Shown here: positions 34,156 to 43,189 of the stretch, one piece after another | Layout: each line of letters starts with the position of its first letter | Position numbering within the stretch: position 1 is the stretch's first letter | Assembly: GCA_963813315.1 (NCBI GenBank) | Contig: CAWEYO010000008.1 | Span: 1-64,000 of the forward strand | From: CAWEYO01 sp963813315 | Lineage (GTDB): Bacteria; Pseudomonadota; Alphaproteobacteria; Rhizobiales; Rhizobiaceae | Length of the DNA: 64,000 nt | Direction: 5' to 3' | Translations under genes and position numbers: made by a program | Notes under the pieces: generated by a model | Told to the model about the DNA's origin: nothing | Databases searched by the model: none | Seen by the model: only the letters and a program-made list of their open reading frames with translations

Positions 34156-36105
34156 CTAGTTCACAGCGTCGGCCTGTCCGATCGGATCGGGAGCCTGCGC
34201 GCCGCTTGACGTGCCCAAAACCGGCTCGATGTCGAGAGCGCCGGAAGGCTGGCGAACGAAGTCGGTTTTCTCGATCGCAGTTTTCAGCCTCATGTCGCGC
34301 TCATAGACGTCGGCAAAATACTCGACCTTGCCGGCTGCGTCAGGCCAAGCCGTGAAATAGGCGACATAGACGGGGATCTTGCGAATTACCTTTTCAGAGG
34401 AGTGGCCCTCCCGAAGCTTCCCGGCAACGTAGGCGACCGATTTGCCAAGCACGGCAGCCGCCATCTCGCGAGGCTTCTGGAGGCGGACGCAGCCATGGCT
34501 GAAGGCTCGCATGTCCCGTTCGAACAGCGCCTTTTGCGGCGTGTCGTGCATGTAAATGGCGTGCTTGTTGGGAAACAGGATTTTCAGTTCGCCGAGCGCA
34601 TTGGCCTCACTCGGCGTCTGCCGCACGCTGAATGGAATTCTCCCGCCGTACTGGCCCCAGTTGACCGCCGACGACGGAATACGCCGGCCTCTCGAATCCG
34701 TCACTTCATAGCCCGAACGGTCGAGATATCCGGGGTCGCGGCGCAGCCTCGGCAGCATCTCGTTGACGAGGATCGATTGCGGCACGCCCCAATAGGGATT
34801 GTAGTCGACCTGTTCGATCTCGTCGTAGAAGAAGCTGGTCTGGTTGGATGGCTTGCCCACTACGGCTCGCATCTTCAGCCGTTCGGCACCCCCTTCGAAA
34901 TAGGATGCCGTGAAAGCGGGCTCGTTGATGAAGACTCGCGTACCACCCAGGTCGGACGGAAGCCAGCGCAGTTGCTCGAGCGCCATCGTCACCTTCCCGA
35001 TCCGTTCCGCCTTGGAAGTTCCGGCTATCGCTGCCACGGTGCGCGGCCCGATCACGCCGTCGGGCTTCAGCCCTGCCCTCTCCTGCGCAGCCTTCACCAG
35101 AGGAACGAGTTCGTCGAAATAGAGCTCGCTTTTGCCCAGTCGCGCCAGCACCTCCCGTTGCTCTTCCGCGGGCTCTTCGTCGATGGAGCGACCGATAAGC
35201 TCAAGTATCTTGGGCAGCTCGGAGCTGCTGTCGCCCGGCTTCAGCAGCAACCCGGAATCCACGGCGATTTCGTTCTCCCCGCTCGCCATCAAGGCTTCAA
35301 GTTCAACGCGCAGGGCTTGATATTCCGGGTTCTGCGGATGTCGCGATTCCAGGTAGGCGCGCACCTCCTGGGTATGCGCAAGCGTTTTCAGCACACCGGC
35401 AAGGTCAAGCGGTTTCGCCGGAAAATCGTGATAGCCGGACAAACGGTTGGGATCGACGCGGCCATTCTGCGCGTCGCGCGCATAGCGAAGGACGCGTGCC
35501 GACAGCGTCATCTCGAACCGGATCAGCTCCCGAAGCCGCGCCGCCGTCTCTTCGAGCGAAAAGGAAGCAGGTGGCACGGCGACACTGTATTCCGCCGCGT
35601 CTAACCCGTAGCTGTCGGCCTCTCCTAGTACCCGCACCGCTTCCTGGGCGCGTCCATTGGGATAGAGGCCGGAAACCCAAATGAAATCCGGGTTGGCCGC
35701 GTAATAGTCGGCGAGCGCCTTTGCTATCTGCTTTTCGGCCGACAGGTCGAAGCCTTCCAGTCCGCCGACCGCCTCGCGAAACACGGCACCGGTCAGCATT
35801 GGTTCGAACCCTGATCGGCGGGTGGCGGCGATGGCGGCAAAGTCGGTCCGCACCAAGGGCTCGGCCTTGTAGTTATAGTAGGCCGGTCCTGTAATTTTTG
35901 GTGCGGAGGCGCGCTGCCCGCGCTGCCTTGGCTGCCTGGGAGAGCCCGGAACATATGCTCGTGGCCGTTCCCGGACCCGCTCCCGCCGGATGCCAAAGAG
36001 CAGATCGAACAAGCCCTGCGCTTCGGCCGCCGGCGAGCCGAAAGCAAGCGTCGCAGCCAGAATGGCAAGCGGAAGCGATGCTCTCTTTCGCGAAAATTTC
36101 ATCAA
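34156..36105 (-). CDS. L,D-transpeptidase, YcbB/LdtD-like
   Basis: A 649-residue exported protein: signal peptide (LPLAILAATLAFGSPAAEA), a basic low-complexity stretch, a YcbB-type scaffold region (about 90-330), a peptidoglycan-binding segment (AAQERAGLKPDGVIGPRTVA, about 335-355) and the YkuD catalytic domain (about 385-560) with AIYMHDTPQKALFERDMRAF followed by SHGCVRL, which holds the nucleophilic Cys. It forms 3-3 crosslinks in peptidoglycan, the main crosslink type in many Rhizobiales. It converges on the acyltransferase gene, 8 bp away. Confidence 0.9.
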   Translation of the reverse strand: MMKFSRKRASLPLAILAATLAFGSPAAEAQGLFDLLFGIRRERVRERPRAYVPGSPRQPRQRGQRASAPKITGPAYYNYKAEPLVRTDFAAIAATRRSGFEPMLTGAVFREAVGGLEGFDLSAEKQIAKALADYYAANPDFIWVSGLYPNGRAQEAVRVLGEADSYGLDAAEYSVAVPPASFSLEETAARLRELIRFEMTLSARVLRYARDAQNGRVDPNRLSGYHDFPAKPLDLAGVLKTLAHTQEVRAYLESRHPQNPEYQALRVELEALMASGENEIAVDSGLLLKPGDSSSELPKILELIGRSIDEEPAEEQREVLARLGKSELYFDELVPLVKAAQERAGLKPDGVIGPRTVAAIAGTSKAERIGKVTMALEQLRWLPSDLGGTRVFINEPAFTASYFEGGAERLKMRAVVGKPSNQTSFFYDEIEQVDYNPYWGVPQSILVNEMLPRLRRDPGYLDRSGYEVTDSRGRRIPSSAVNWGQYGGRIPFSVRQTPSEANALGELKILFPNKHAIYMHDTPQKALFERDMRAFSHGCVRLQKPREMAAAVLGKSVAYVAGKLREGHSSEKVIRKIPVYVAYFTAWPDAAGKVEYFADVYERDMRLKTAIEKTDFVRQPSGALDIEPVLGTSSGAQAPDPIGQADAVN

Positions 36106-36447
36106 TCACTTCACACCGGCTCCCAAGAAGCCAGGCTCCCCATCACAGCGCCTCGCGTCCTCTCGGACTCGCAAAGGACTCTGTATCTCTTCGAATCTTC
36201 GCATCGTGCTTTCCGAAAATCGATTCCAACTTTCGGGTCGGCGCCGCCCGCTTCCCGTACGTTCTCCAACGGGCCGATATGAGGCACGACTATAGTGTTT
36301 CATACCTATTTCGTTAAGTTTCACTAAAATCCCAAGACTCTCCGGTCTGTTTCGCAGCGGTACGGTAACCCAACCAAGCCACGATGGACTTTTGCCGCGA
36401 TCGGAATAAAAGACCCCCGATCTTACGCTGCCGCCCGGGAGTGCGCC
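36106..36447. other. Divergent promoter region between ldt and fumarase genes
   Basis: About 340 bp with no gene. It should hold promoters for both flanking genes. The segment around 36290-36330 is AT-rich (TATAGTG, TTTCATACC, TTAAGTTTC), the likeliest promoter zone. I see no clear operator. Confidence 0.4.
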
Positions 36448-38067
36448 ATGGCCGAACCGGCTTTCGCCAATCTATTTCCGCTCGCCAAGGACGAAACCCC
36501 CTACCGGAAGCTGTCATCCGACTTCATCTCGACCGACAGGTTCCGGGGCCAGGATATTCTCAGCGTCGAAGCCGAGGGCCTGCGCCTGCTTTCCGAAACT
36601 GCGTTCGCCGACATCAATCATCTGCTTCGACCAGGCCACCTCAAGCAACTCGCGCATATTCTGGACGATCCGGAAGCTACCGACAATGACCGTTTCGTTG
36701 CCTACGATTTGTTGAAGAATGCCAATATCGCGGCTGGCGGCGTGCTGCCCATGTGCCAGGACACCGGCACGGCGATCATCATGGGAAAGAAAGGGCGCCG
36801 CGTCTGGACCGAAGGCGGCGACGCGCAGGCACTTGGCCAAGGTGTTCTCGACGCCTACGAGCGCAAGAACCTCCGCTATTCGCAACTCGTGCCGCTTTCG
36901 ATGTTCGAGGAAAAGAACACCAGCAACAACCTGCCGGCACAGATCGAGATTTACGAAGAAGGCGAAGATACCTACACGTTTCTGTTCGTCGCAAAAGGCG
37001 GCGGCTCCGCCAACAAGACTTTTCTCTACCAGGGGACACCGGCCCTTTTGACGCATGACCGGCTGGTCGAATTCCTGAAGGAGAAGATCCTGACGCTCGG
37101 AACAGCCGCGTGTCCACCCTATCACCTGGCGATCGTGATTGGCGGTACGTCCGCCGAAATGACGCTGAAAACGGTGAAGCTGGCTTCCGCCCGCTACCTT
37201 GACGGGCTTCCGACGGCGGGTAGCGTTGCGGGTCATGCATTCCGCGACCTTGCCATGGAGGACGAAATCCACAAGCTCACGCAGTCGCTCGGCGTTGGTG
37301 CGCAGTTCGGCGGCAAGTATTTCTGTCACGATGTAAGGGTGATTCGACTGCCGCGTCACGGCGCCTCGCTGCCGATCGGGCTCGGCGTTTCGTGTTCGGC
37401 CGACCGCCAGGCGCTGGGCAAAATAAGCAGGGACGGCATATATCTGGAGGCGCTCGAAACCAACCCCGCCCGCTACATGCCGGAAGTCGACGAGGCGAAG
37501 CTTGCCGGGGACGTCGTGCGGATCGACCTCCGCCAGCCGATGACCAGGATTTTGAGCGAACTCACGAAACATCCTGTAAAGACACGACTTTCCCTGACAG
37601 GAACCATCATCGTGGCACGCGACCTTGCCCATGCCAAGATCCGCGAGCGGCTGGAAAACGGCGAAGCTATGCCCTGCTACTTCAAGGACCACCCGGTTTA
37701 CTATGCGGGCCCGGCGAAGACGCCCGCCGGCTATGCGTCCGGTTCATTTGGCCCGACGACAGCCGGCCGCATGGATTCCTTTGTCGACCAGTTCCAATCA
37801 TTCGGCGGCTCGATGGTGATGCTCGCGAAGGGCAATCGCTCGCGGCAGGTGCGCGAAGCCTGTGCCAGACATGGCGGGTTTTATCTCGGTTCGATCGGCG
37901 GGCCCGCGGCACGGCTCGCGCAAGACTGCATCCGCAAGGTGGACGTGCTCGAATACCCCGAACTTGGGATGGAGGCGATCTGGAAGATCGAAGTCGAGGA
38001 TTTTCCCGCCTTCATCGTCATTGACGACAAGGGCAACGACTTTTTCAAGGACCTGAACCTGGGGTAG
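36448..38067 (+). CDS. fumA: Fumarate hydratase, class I (iron-sulfur)
   Basis: A 539-residue class I fumarase that interconverts fumarate and malate in the TCA cycle. The three Cys that hold the 4Fe-4S cluster are visible in LPMCQDTGTAII (about 108), TAACPPYHLAIVIGG (about 223) and GVSCSADRQALGK (about 315). The C-terminal beta domain has SGSFGPTTAGRMDSFVDQFQ and MVMLAKGNRS. Oxygen-sensitive class I enzymes are found in many rhizobia beside class II FumC. Confidence 0.95.
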   Translation: MAEPAFANLFPLAKDETPYRKLSSDFISTDRFRGQDILSVEAEGLRLLSETAFADINHLLRPGHLKQLAHILDDPEATDNDRFVAYDLLKNANIAAGGVLPMCQDTGTAIIMGKKGRRVWTEGGDAQALGQGVLDAYERKNLRYSQLVPLSMFEEKNTSNNLPAQIEIYEEGEDTYTFLFVAKGGGSANKTFLYQGTPALLTHDRLVEFLKEKILTLGTAACPPYHLAIVIGGTSAEMTLKTVKLASARYLDGLPTAGSVAGHAFRDLAMEDEIHKLTQSLGVGAQFGGKYFCHDVRVIRLPRHGASLPIGLGVSCSADRQALGKISRDGIYLEALETNPARYMPEVDEAKLAGDVVRIDLRQPMTRILSELTKHPVKTRLSLTGTIIVARDLAHAKIRERLENGEAMPCYFKDHPVYYAGPAKTPAGYASGSFGPTTAGRMDSFVDQFQSFGGSMVMLAKGNRSRQVREACARHGGFYLGSIGGPAARLAQDCIRKVDVLEYPELGMEAIWKIEVEDFPAFIVIDDKGNDFFKDLNLG

Positions 38068-38247
38068 CGTCGAAGAAAGCCGGCCCCGGTTCGGCAGATA
38101 ATGTCGCTCCCGTTCGGCGGCAAACATTTTCGCTTTGTCTGGTGGCACCTCGCTGTCGTCGGCGAATGGATCACAAGCGCGGGGACAGCCATGGCGGCGG
38201 ATGACCTTGTGACCAAATGATGCCATAGTGGTAGCCCTTCAAAATTG

Positions 38248-38281
38248 GTTCAAGCGTGAACAAATTCGTTCGAAAATGAAC
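38248..38281. promoter_or_regulatory. Double GTTC-N6-GAAC operator at the marR start
   Basis: Two identical half-site arrangements follow each other: GTTCAAGCGTGAAC (38248-38261) and GTTCGAAAATGAAC (38268-38281). Their centres are exactly 20 bp, about two helical turns, apart, and the second covers the ATG at 38276. This is the pattern expected for cooperative binding of a dimeric MarR-type repressor to its own promoter and start. Confidence 0.7.
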
Positions 38282-38728
38282 AAGGGACAACAGCTGCCCT
38301 GGGACAATCCGCAATTCCGCAACTGGATCGCCCTCGTGCGCGCCGAAAAGGCCGTCGTGGGGGCACTGAACAAGGCGCTTCGGCCGCTCGACCTGAAGAT
38401 CGCGCAGCTCGATCTGCTGATGAATCTCTTTCGGCATCCCGGCGTGTCCCAGCATGATCTCGCCCGCAAGCTTCTGGTCGGACGTTCGAACATCACGATG
38501 CTGCTGCCGCAGATGGAGCGGCGCGGACTCCTCACCCGCGTGAACGACACCAAAGACAAGCGCGTGATGCGGTTGACTCTCACCGCGCATGGTGAAGCGC
38601 TGCTGATGGAGGCGCTTCACATCTATTCGGCGCTGATCGAGCGGGTCATGGCACAGTCCTCGCCCGCCCAATGCGATGCGCTGGGCGCGATGATGACGCG
38701 GATCGTCGATGCGATGAAGGCGGAATAG
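38276..38728 (+). CDS. MarR-family transcriptional regulator
   Basis: A 150-residue winged-helix regulator with the MarR core: LDLLMNLFRHPGVSQHDLAR, KLLVGRSNITMLLPQMERRG and LLTRVNDTKDKRVMRLTLTA. The ATG at 38276 is preferred to a GTG at 38228, because the latter would make the protein begin before the double operator and lacks a ribosome site. It probably represses itself; the target could also be the convergent or downstream genes. The ligand is unknown. Confidence 0.85.
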   Translation: MNKGQQLPWDNPQFRNWIALVRAEKAVVGALNKALRPLDLKIAQLDLLMNLFRHPGVSQHDLARKLLVGRSNITMLLPQMERRGLLTRVNDTKDKRVMRLTLTAHGEALLMEALHIYSALIERVMAQSSPAQCDALGAMMTRIVDAMKAE

Positions 38729-38749
38729 CTGAGACGGCAACAGAGGCCC

Positions 38750-39103
38750 TTAGCGGTCGCGACTGAGCCCCCTTGCGGCAAGCTCGTCGAGATAGGACTG
38801 CCAGCGTGCCTCCTTTTCATGGCCGAGCGTATGCAGATAATCCCAGGTGAATATGCCGGTGTCGTGAAAATCGTCGAAGGTGATGCGGACCGCATAGTTG
38901 CCCACCGGCTCGACCTTCAGGATAGCGACGTTGCGCTTGCCGGGCACAGTCACCCTCTGCTCCGGCGAATGGCCTTGCACTTCCGCCGAAGGCGACAGCA
39001 CGCGCAGCATTTCGGCGGGCAGTTCGAACGGCTGGTGTGCCGCAAACGTCACAGTCATGAGTTTGCGGTCCTTCGATATCCTCAGTTCCTTCGGCGCGGC
39101 CAT
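38750..39103 (-). CDS. DUF971 domain protein
   Basis: A 117-residue single-domain protein (GBBH-like N-terminal fold) with the features WxxxH-like positions replaced by FAAHQPFELPAEMLRVLSPS, AEVQGHSPEQ and VRITFDDFHDTGIFTWDYLH. DUF971 proteins are linked in other bacteria with iron-sulfur or molybdenum-cofactor genes. Here it is directly divergent from moaA, consistent with that link. The ATG at 39103 is chosen because the family begins there (APKELRISKDRKLMTVTF); upstream in-frame codons look non-coding. Confidence 0.8.
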   Translation of the reverse strand: MAAPKELRISKDRKLMTVTFAAHQPFELPAEMLRVLSPSAEVQGHSPEQRVTVPGKRNVAILKVEPVGNYAVRITFDDFHDTGIFTWDYLHTLGHEKEARWQSYLDELAARGLSRDR

Positions 39104-39307
39104 CGTGCTTCCATAGTTGACGATCTTTGTCCGGTTACGCCGGTTTTGGCCCAATGAAAAGCGCAATTGGGCACCCTGTTGCGCCGCCGAGCTGCTAAAT
39201 GTTACCAAGGAGATGGCGAACGGGCTTGAACGGTGATGCCGTCCGGACAACATGACAGTCAGTGCGGTTCCCTCGAGAGAACCGGCACAAGGGATCGGGT
39301 TCCATCC

Positions 39308-40318
39308 ATGGGATTGCATGAAACCAGCATGATCGATCCGTTTGGACGTGTGATCAGCTACCTGCGCGTGTCGGTGACGGACCGCTGCGATTTCCGCTGC
39401 ACTTACTGCATGGCTGAAGACATGACCTTCCTGCCCAGGAAGGACCTGCTTTCGCTGGAAGAGCTTGACCGGCTTTGCGCGGTCTTCATCGACAAGGGCG
39501 TGCGCAAGCTCAGGCTCACCGGCGGCGAACCACTGGTGCGCAAGAACATCATGTATCTCGTGCGCCAACTCTCACGGCACCTCCACAGCGGAGCGTTGGA
39601 AGAGCTGACGCTCACGACAAACGGCTCGCAGCTTGCGCGCTTTGCAGCCGAACTTGCCGATTGCGGCGTGAAGCGCATCAATGTCTCGCTCGACACGCTT
39701 GACGCCGACAAGTTCCACGCGATCACACGTTGGGGGAATCTTGGCAAAGTACTGGCGGGTATCGATGCAGCTCAGGACGCCGGCCTGAAAATCAAGCTGA
39801 ACGCGGTCGCGCTCAAAGGCTTCAACGAAAAGGAACTGCCGGAAATGCTTCGCTGGGCGCATGGCCGGGGCATGGGCCTGACGGTCATCGAAACGATGCC
39901 GATGGGCGAGATCGATGCCGACCGCACGGATCAGTATCTGCCGCTATCGCTGCTCCGGACGGAGCTGGAGCGTCAGTTTACGCTTACCGATATACCCTAC
40001 AAGACCGGCGGCCCCGCGCGCTATGTCGAGGTAGCCGAGACTGGCGGCAGGCTGGGCTTCATCACCCCGATGACCCACAATTTCTGCGAAAGCTGCAATC
40101 GCGTGCGGCTGACCTGCACCGGCACGCTCTACATGTGCCTCGGCCAGGAGGATGCGGCCGATCTGCGCGCGCCGCTGCGTGCTTCGGAAGGCAACGAGCT
40201 TTTGTCGAGCGCCATAGACGAAGCAATCGGCCGCAAGCCCAAAGGGCACGATTTCGTCATCGATCGCCGGACGAAGCGCCCCGCCGTTTCCCGTCATATG
40301 AGCGTCACCGGCGGCTGA
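39308..40318 (+). CDS. moaA: GTP 3',8-cyclase MoaA
   Basis: A 336-residue radical-SAM enzyme for the first step of molybdenum cofactor synthesis. The N-terminal cluster motif is VTDRCDFRCTYCM (C-x3-C-x2-C, about 25-33), followed by RLTGGEPLVRKN; the C-terminal cluster motif is NFCESCNRVRLTCTGTLY (about 260-277). The last residues end in Gly-Gly, which the enzyme needs. ATG 39308 or the internal ATG seven codons later are both possible. Genes mobA and mobB for later steps follow after a repeat array. Confidence 0.95.
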   Translation: MGLHETSMIDPFGRVISYLRVSVTDRCDFRCTYCMAEDMTFLPRKDLLSLEELDRLCAVFIDKGVRKLRLTGGEPLVRKNIMYLVRQLSRHLHSGALEELTLTTNGSQLARFAAELADCGVKRINVSLDTLDADKFHAITRWGNLGKVLAGIDAAQDAGLKIKLNAVALKGFNEKELPEMLRWAHGRGMGLTVIETMPMGEIDADRTDQYLPLSLLRTELERQFTLTDIPYKTGGPARYVEVAETGGRLGFITPMTHNFCESCNRVRLTCTGTLYMCLGQEDAADLRAPLRASEGNELLSSAIDEAIGRKPKGHDFVIDRRTKRPAVSRHMSVTGG

Positions 40319-40360
40319 TTTGCCAAAGCCTGCCCCTGTGTCCCCATCCCGCTCTTTGCC

Positions 40361-40521
40361 CTAAAGCGCATTGCTTCGAAACGGATTCATGCGACGCGCT
40401 TTAGCTATTTTTTTGTGCATGTCGTTATCCCAAAACCGCTGCACACTTTTGGGCGACATGCGCTATTGTTTTTTGTGCATGTCGTTATCCCAAAACCGCT
40501 GCGCACTTTTGGGCGACATGC
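40361..40521 (+). repeat. Mosaic repeat: module A plus two copies of module B
   Basis: Module A (40361-40404) has perfect 9 bp ends, CTAAAGCGC and GCGCTTTAG. Module B is a 45 bp unit with ends GCATGTCG and CGACATGC and an inner CCCAAAA/TTTTGGG pair, so each can fold into a long hairpin; copies are at 40417-40461 and 40477-40521. The same A+B order recurs at 59524-59734, and inverted at 41741-41842. These are rhizobial-type intergenic mosaic elements. Confidence 0.85.
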
Positions 40522-40555
40522 ACTATGCTCGCCAAATCGTGACAGACCCAGGTCC

Positions 40556-41185
40556 ATGAACGGCAGGCTCCCGGCGGTTATCCTTGCAGGCGGCCGCGCA
40601 ACTCGAATGGGCGGCGGTGACAAATGCCTCAGGCCGCTCGCCGGCCGGCCCATGCTCGCGCACGTCATTGAACGGCTTGCACCCCAGGTCGGCCCGATTG
40701 CGTTGAACGCGAACGGCGACCCTGAGCGATTCGCGGCCTTCGGCCTGCCGGTGGTCTGCGATACGGTTTCAGGATTCGCCGGGCCGCTTGCGGGTGTTCT
40801 TGCCGGGATGGAATGGGCTTCGCGCATCGGCACCAGCGGCTATCTGCTCGCTGTCCCCGGCGACACGCCTTTCGTCCCTGGCGATCTGGTGGAAAAACTA
40901 ATGATCGCGACGAGCAACGGTCCGACAATTGGTTTGGCCAGTTCGGGCGGTAAGACGCATCCGGTCTTCGGGCTATGGCCGCTGGGGATGCGCGACGATC
41001 TGGTTCGCTTTCTGTCCGCGGGCGCATCGTTTCGGATGAAAACGTTCATCGAGCGGAATATCCACGCTATCGTCGAATTTCCGATGGTCGCAGCCGGTGA
41101 CCGAAACGTCGATCCGTTCTTCAATGTGAACACCGCCGAGGATCTCGAAGAGGCGGAGGCAATATGGAAAGCGTGGAGACAATGA
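40556..41185 (+). CDS. mobA: Molybdenum cofactor guanylyltransferase MobA
   Basis: A 209-residue nucleotidyltransferase that adds GMP to molybdopterin. The signature AVILAGGRATRMGGGDKCL lies at about residues 6-24, with PMLAHVIERL and the metal site VPGDTPFVP (about 101-109) following. The start codon lies 35 bp after a repeat unit. It overlaps mobB (ATGA, 41182-41185). Confidence 0.93.
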   Translation: MNGRLPAVILAGGRATRMGGGDKCLRPLAGRPMLAHVIERLAPQVGPIALNANGDPERFAAFGLPVVCDTVSGFAGPLAGVLAGMEWASRIGTSGYLLAVPGDTPFVPGDLVEKLMIATSNGPTIGLASSGGKTHPVFGLWPLGMRDDLVRFLSAGASFRMKTFIERNIHAIVEFPMVAAGDRNVDPFFNVNTAEDLEEAEAIWKAWRQ

Positions 41186-41700
41186 AAAGGCGCGTCTTCG
41201 GCATCACGGGTTGGAAGAATTCAGGCAAGACGACCTTGACGGAGCGACTGGTGGCGGAATTGACGAAACGCGGGTGGAAGGTCGCAACAGTCAAGCACGC
41301 GCATCACGACTTCGACATCGACCGCGAAGGCACCGACAGCTTTCGCCACCGCGCCGCGGGCGCATTCGAGGTCGCCATCGTCTCGGGCCGGCGCTGGGCG
41401 CTTGTGCACGAATTGCAAGGCGATGCGGAGCCCTCGCTGGAGGTCGTACTCGCCCGCATGTCCCCCTGCGACATCATCCTGGTCGAAGGCTACAAACGCG
41501 AGAGCCACAGGAAGATCGAGGCGCGACGTCTTGAAGCCAAAGACCGGGCACCGCTTTCGGCAAGCGATCCGAATATTGTCGCCATCGCCGCCGATCACCC
41601 GGTGAGCGGAGAATCAGTACCGGTTTTCGCCATCGACGACATCGCCACGATCGCCAGCTTCATCGAAAAGGCGACCGGCCTTGTCCTTACCCCAAATTGA
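41182..41700 (+). CDS. mobB: Molybdopterin-guanine dinucleotide biosynthesis adaptor MobB
   Basis: A 172-residue GTP-binding protein with P-loop GITGWKNSGKTTLTERLV near the N-terminus, TVKHAHHDFDIDREGTDSFR and ILVEGYKRESHRKIE. It assists MobA in finishing the dinucleotide cofactor. The start at 41182 uses the ATGA overlap with mobA; an ATG at 41164 is the alternative. The gene is followed by an inverted copy of the repeat that precedes mobA. Confidence 0.92.
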   Translation: MKRRVFGITGWKNSGKTTLTERLVAELTKRGWKVATVKHAHHDFDIDREGTDSFRHRAAGAFEVAIVSGRRWALVHELQGDAEPSLEVVLARMSPCDIILVEGYKRESHRKIEARRLEAKDRAPLSASDPNIVAIAADHPVSGESVPVFAIDDIATIASFIEKATGLVLTPN

Positions 41701-41740
41701 ACTGCTGCTCAGCCTTGACGAATTCGCCGCATCGCCTAAT

Positions 41741-41842
41741 GCATGTCGCCAAAAAGTGCGCAGCGGTTTTGGGATAACGACATGCACAAAAACAATGCCT
41801 AATGCGCATCGCATGAATCCGTTTCGAAGCAATGCGCTTTAG
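41741..41842 (-). repeat. Mosaic repeat, inverted: module B plus module A
   Basis: Reverse complement of the array at 40361-40521, with one B unit (41741-41785) and one A unit (41799-41842). It lies 40 bp after mobB, so mobA-mobB is bracketed by inverted copies. One A-end is slightly diverged (CTAATGCGC). Confidence 0.85.
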
Positions 41843-41883
41843 AGACCGGATTCGGGCGCACGTGGCGTCTTGAGGAACAAGAC

Positions 41884-42753
41884 ATGGCATCGGTGGCATT
41901 TCTGGGTCTGGGCGTGATGGGCTATCCGATGGCCGGGCACCTGAGGAACAGGGGCGGCCATGACGTCACTGTCTACAACCGCACGAGGGTCAAGGCTGAG
42001 AAATGGGTTGCCGAGCATGGCGGCGCACTCGCTGCCACGCCCGCGCAGGCGGCATCCGGCAAGGACTTCGTTTTCTGCTGCGTCGGAAACGACGACGACC
42101 TGCGCCAGGTCGCTATTGGGCCGGATGGCGCCCTCGGGGCGATGAGGCAAGGCGCGATCTTCGTCGACAACACGACAGCTTCCGCTGAAGTCGCGCGCGA
42201 GCTGGAGGCGAAGGCCGTGGCGCGCGGCTGCGCGTTTCTTGACGCGCCGGTATCCGGCGGGCAGGCCGGCGCGGAAAACGGCGTGCTCACCGTCATGGTC
42301 GGCGGCGATCAGGCAGCCTTCGATACCGCGAGGCCGGTGATTGAGTCCTACGCCCGGATGGTTGGCCTGATGGGACCTGCCGGCGCCGGGCAGCTCACGA
42401 AAATGATCAATCAGATCTGCATCGCCGGATTGGTGCAAGGCCTCGCTGAAGGCATCCACTTCGGCAAGAAGGCCGGGCTGGACATAGAGAAGGTGATCGC
42501 CGTGATTTCAAAGGGCGCCGCCGGATCGTGGCAGATGGAGAACCGGCACAAGACGATGAATGAAGGCAAATACGATTTCGGCTTTGCCGTGGACTGGATG
42601 CGAAAGGATCTCGGTATCTGTCTGGCGGAAGCCGACCGCAACGGCGCTCGCCTACCTGTGACCGCCCTGGTGGACCAGTTCTACAAGGATGTGCAGGCCA
42701 TGGGCGGCAGACGCTGGGATACCTCCTCGCTGCTGGCCCGTTTGGAGAAATAG
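41884..42753 (+). CDS. NAD(P)-dependent 3-hydroxyisobutyrate dehydrogenase family protein
   Basis: A 289-residue beta-hydroxyacid dehydrogenase: dinucleotide motif FLGLGVMGYPMAGHL (about 5-19), substrate motif DAPVSGGQAGAENG (about 121-134), and the catalytic Lys in GAGQLTKMINQI (about 170). Family members act on 3-hydroxyisobutyrate, tartronate semialdehyde or glyoxylate/succinic semialdehyde; the exact substrate cannot be decided from sequence and no pathway genes are adjacent. Confidence 0.88.
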   Translation: MASVAFLGLGVMGYPMAGHLRNRGGHDVTVYNRTRVKAEKWVAEHGGALAATPAQAASGKDFVFCCVGNDDDLRQVAIGPDGALGAMRQGAIFVDNTTASAEVARELEAKAVARGCAFLDAPVSGGQAGAENGVLTVMVGGDQAAFDTARPVIESYARMVGLMGPAGAGQLTKMINQICIAGLVQGLAEGIHFGKKAGLDIEKVIAVISKGAAGSWQMENRHKTMNEGKYDFGFAVDWMRKDLGICLAEADRNGARLPVTALVDQFYKDVQAMGGRRWDTSSLLARLEK

Positions 42754-43189
42754 CGAGGCAAGCCCGACTGCGCATTCGATGGATTCGGTTGCGGCAATAG
42801 GTAATGTTGCCCATATCCAATTACCGCGCCCCGGCGTGTAATGGCGTTAGCTGCGGTCGTCCCTTCATTCGCCGCAGCGGCGTCCGGCGGGGCGTCAGCC
42901 CAACCGCGCCAACAGGCAACCCGCCGGGCGTCTCCTTACGGCTGTCGACAGGTTGGCATGGGCCCCCGGCCTCAGCCCGGCAGAGCCGCCGTCTGGCGCA
43001 TCCCGTGCCGCCTTGGCCAAAGAGATGGGCAACTAGAGACGGGCAATTCCAACAGCTTGGAATGATCGCACGCCAATCCGGATTCACTTGCGCCGATCAT
43101 GCCCTATATAAGCGAGCGCGGACTTGACGCGGTGCGAGCTCGCGCGGTAGGCCGTGCGCACCTTGTTCTAGGGAAAAGGTCGACGACCG
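42754..43189. other. GC-rich intergenic region before the terC-like gene, with a strong hairpin
   Basis: About 435 bp. No gene is credible here. GGCATGGG (42955-42962) pairs with CCCGTGCC (43002-43009) around an inner GC-rich stem, and more short complementary arms follow up to 43190, so this could be a structured leader or a separate small RNA. I see none of the conserved yybP-ykoY (manganese) riboswitch features often found before such genes. Confidence 0.35.

Noticed and set aside
40415..40555. In-frame N-terminal extension of mobA through the repeat array
   Set aside because: It would translate module B hairpins; the conserved MobA N-terminus begins right after the ATG at 40556.
42754..43189. 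yybP-ykoY manganese riboswitch before the TerC-like gene
   Set aside because: The conserved loop sequences of that riboswitch are not visible in this region.
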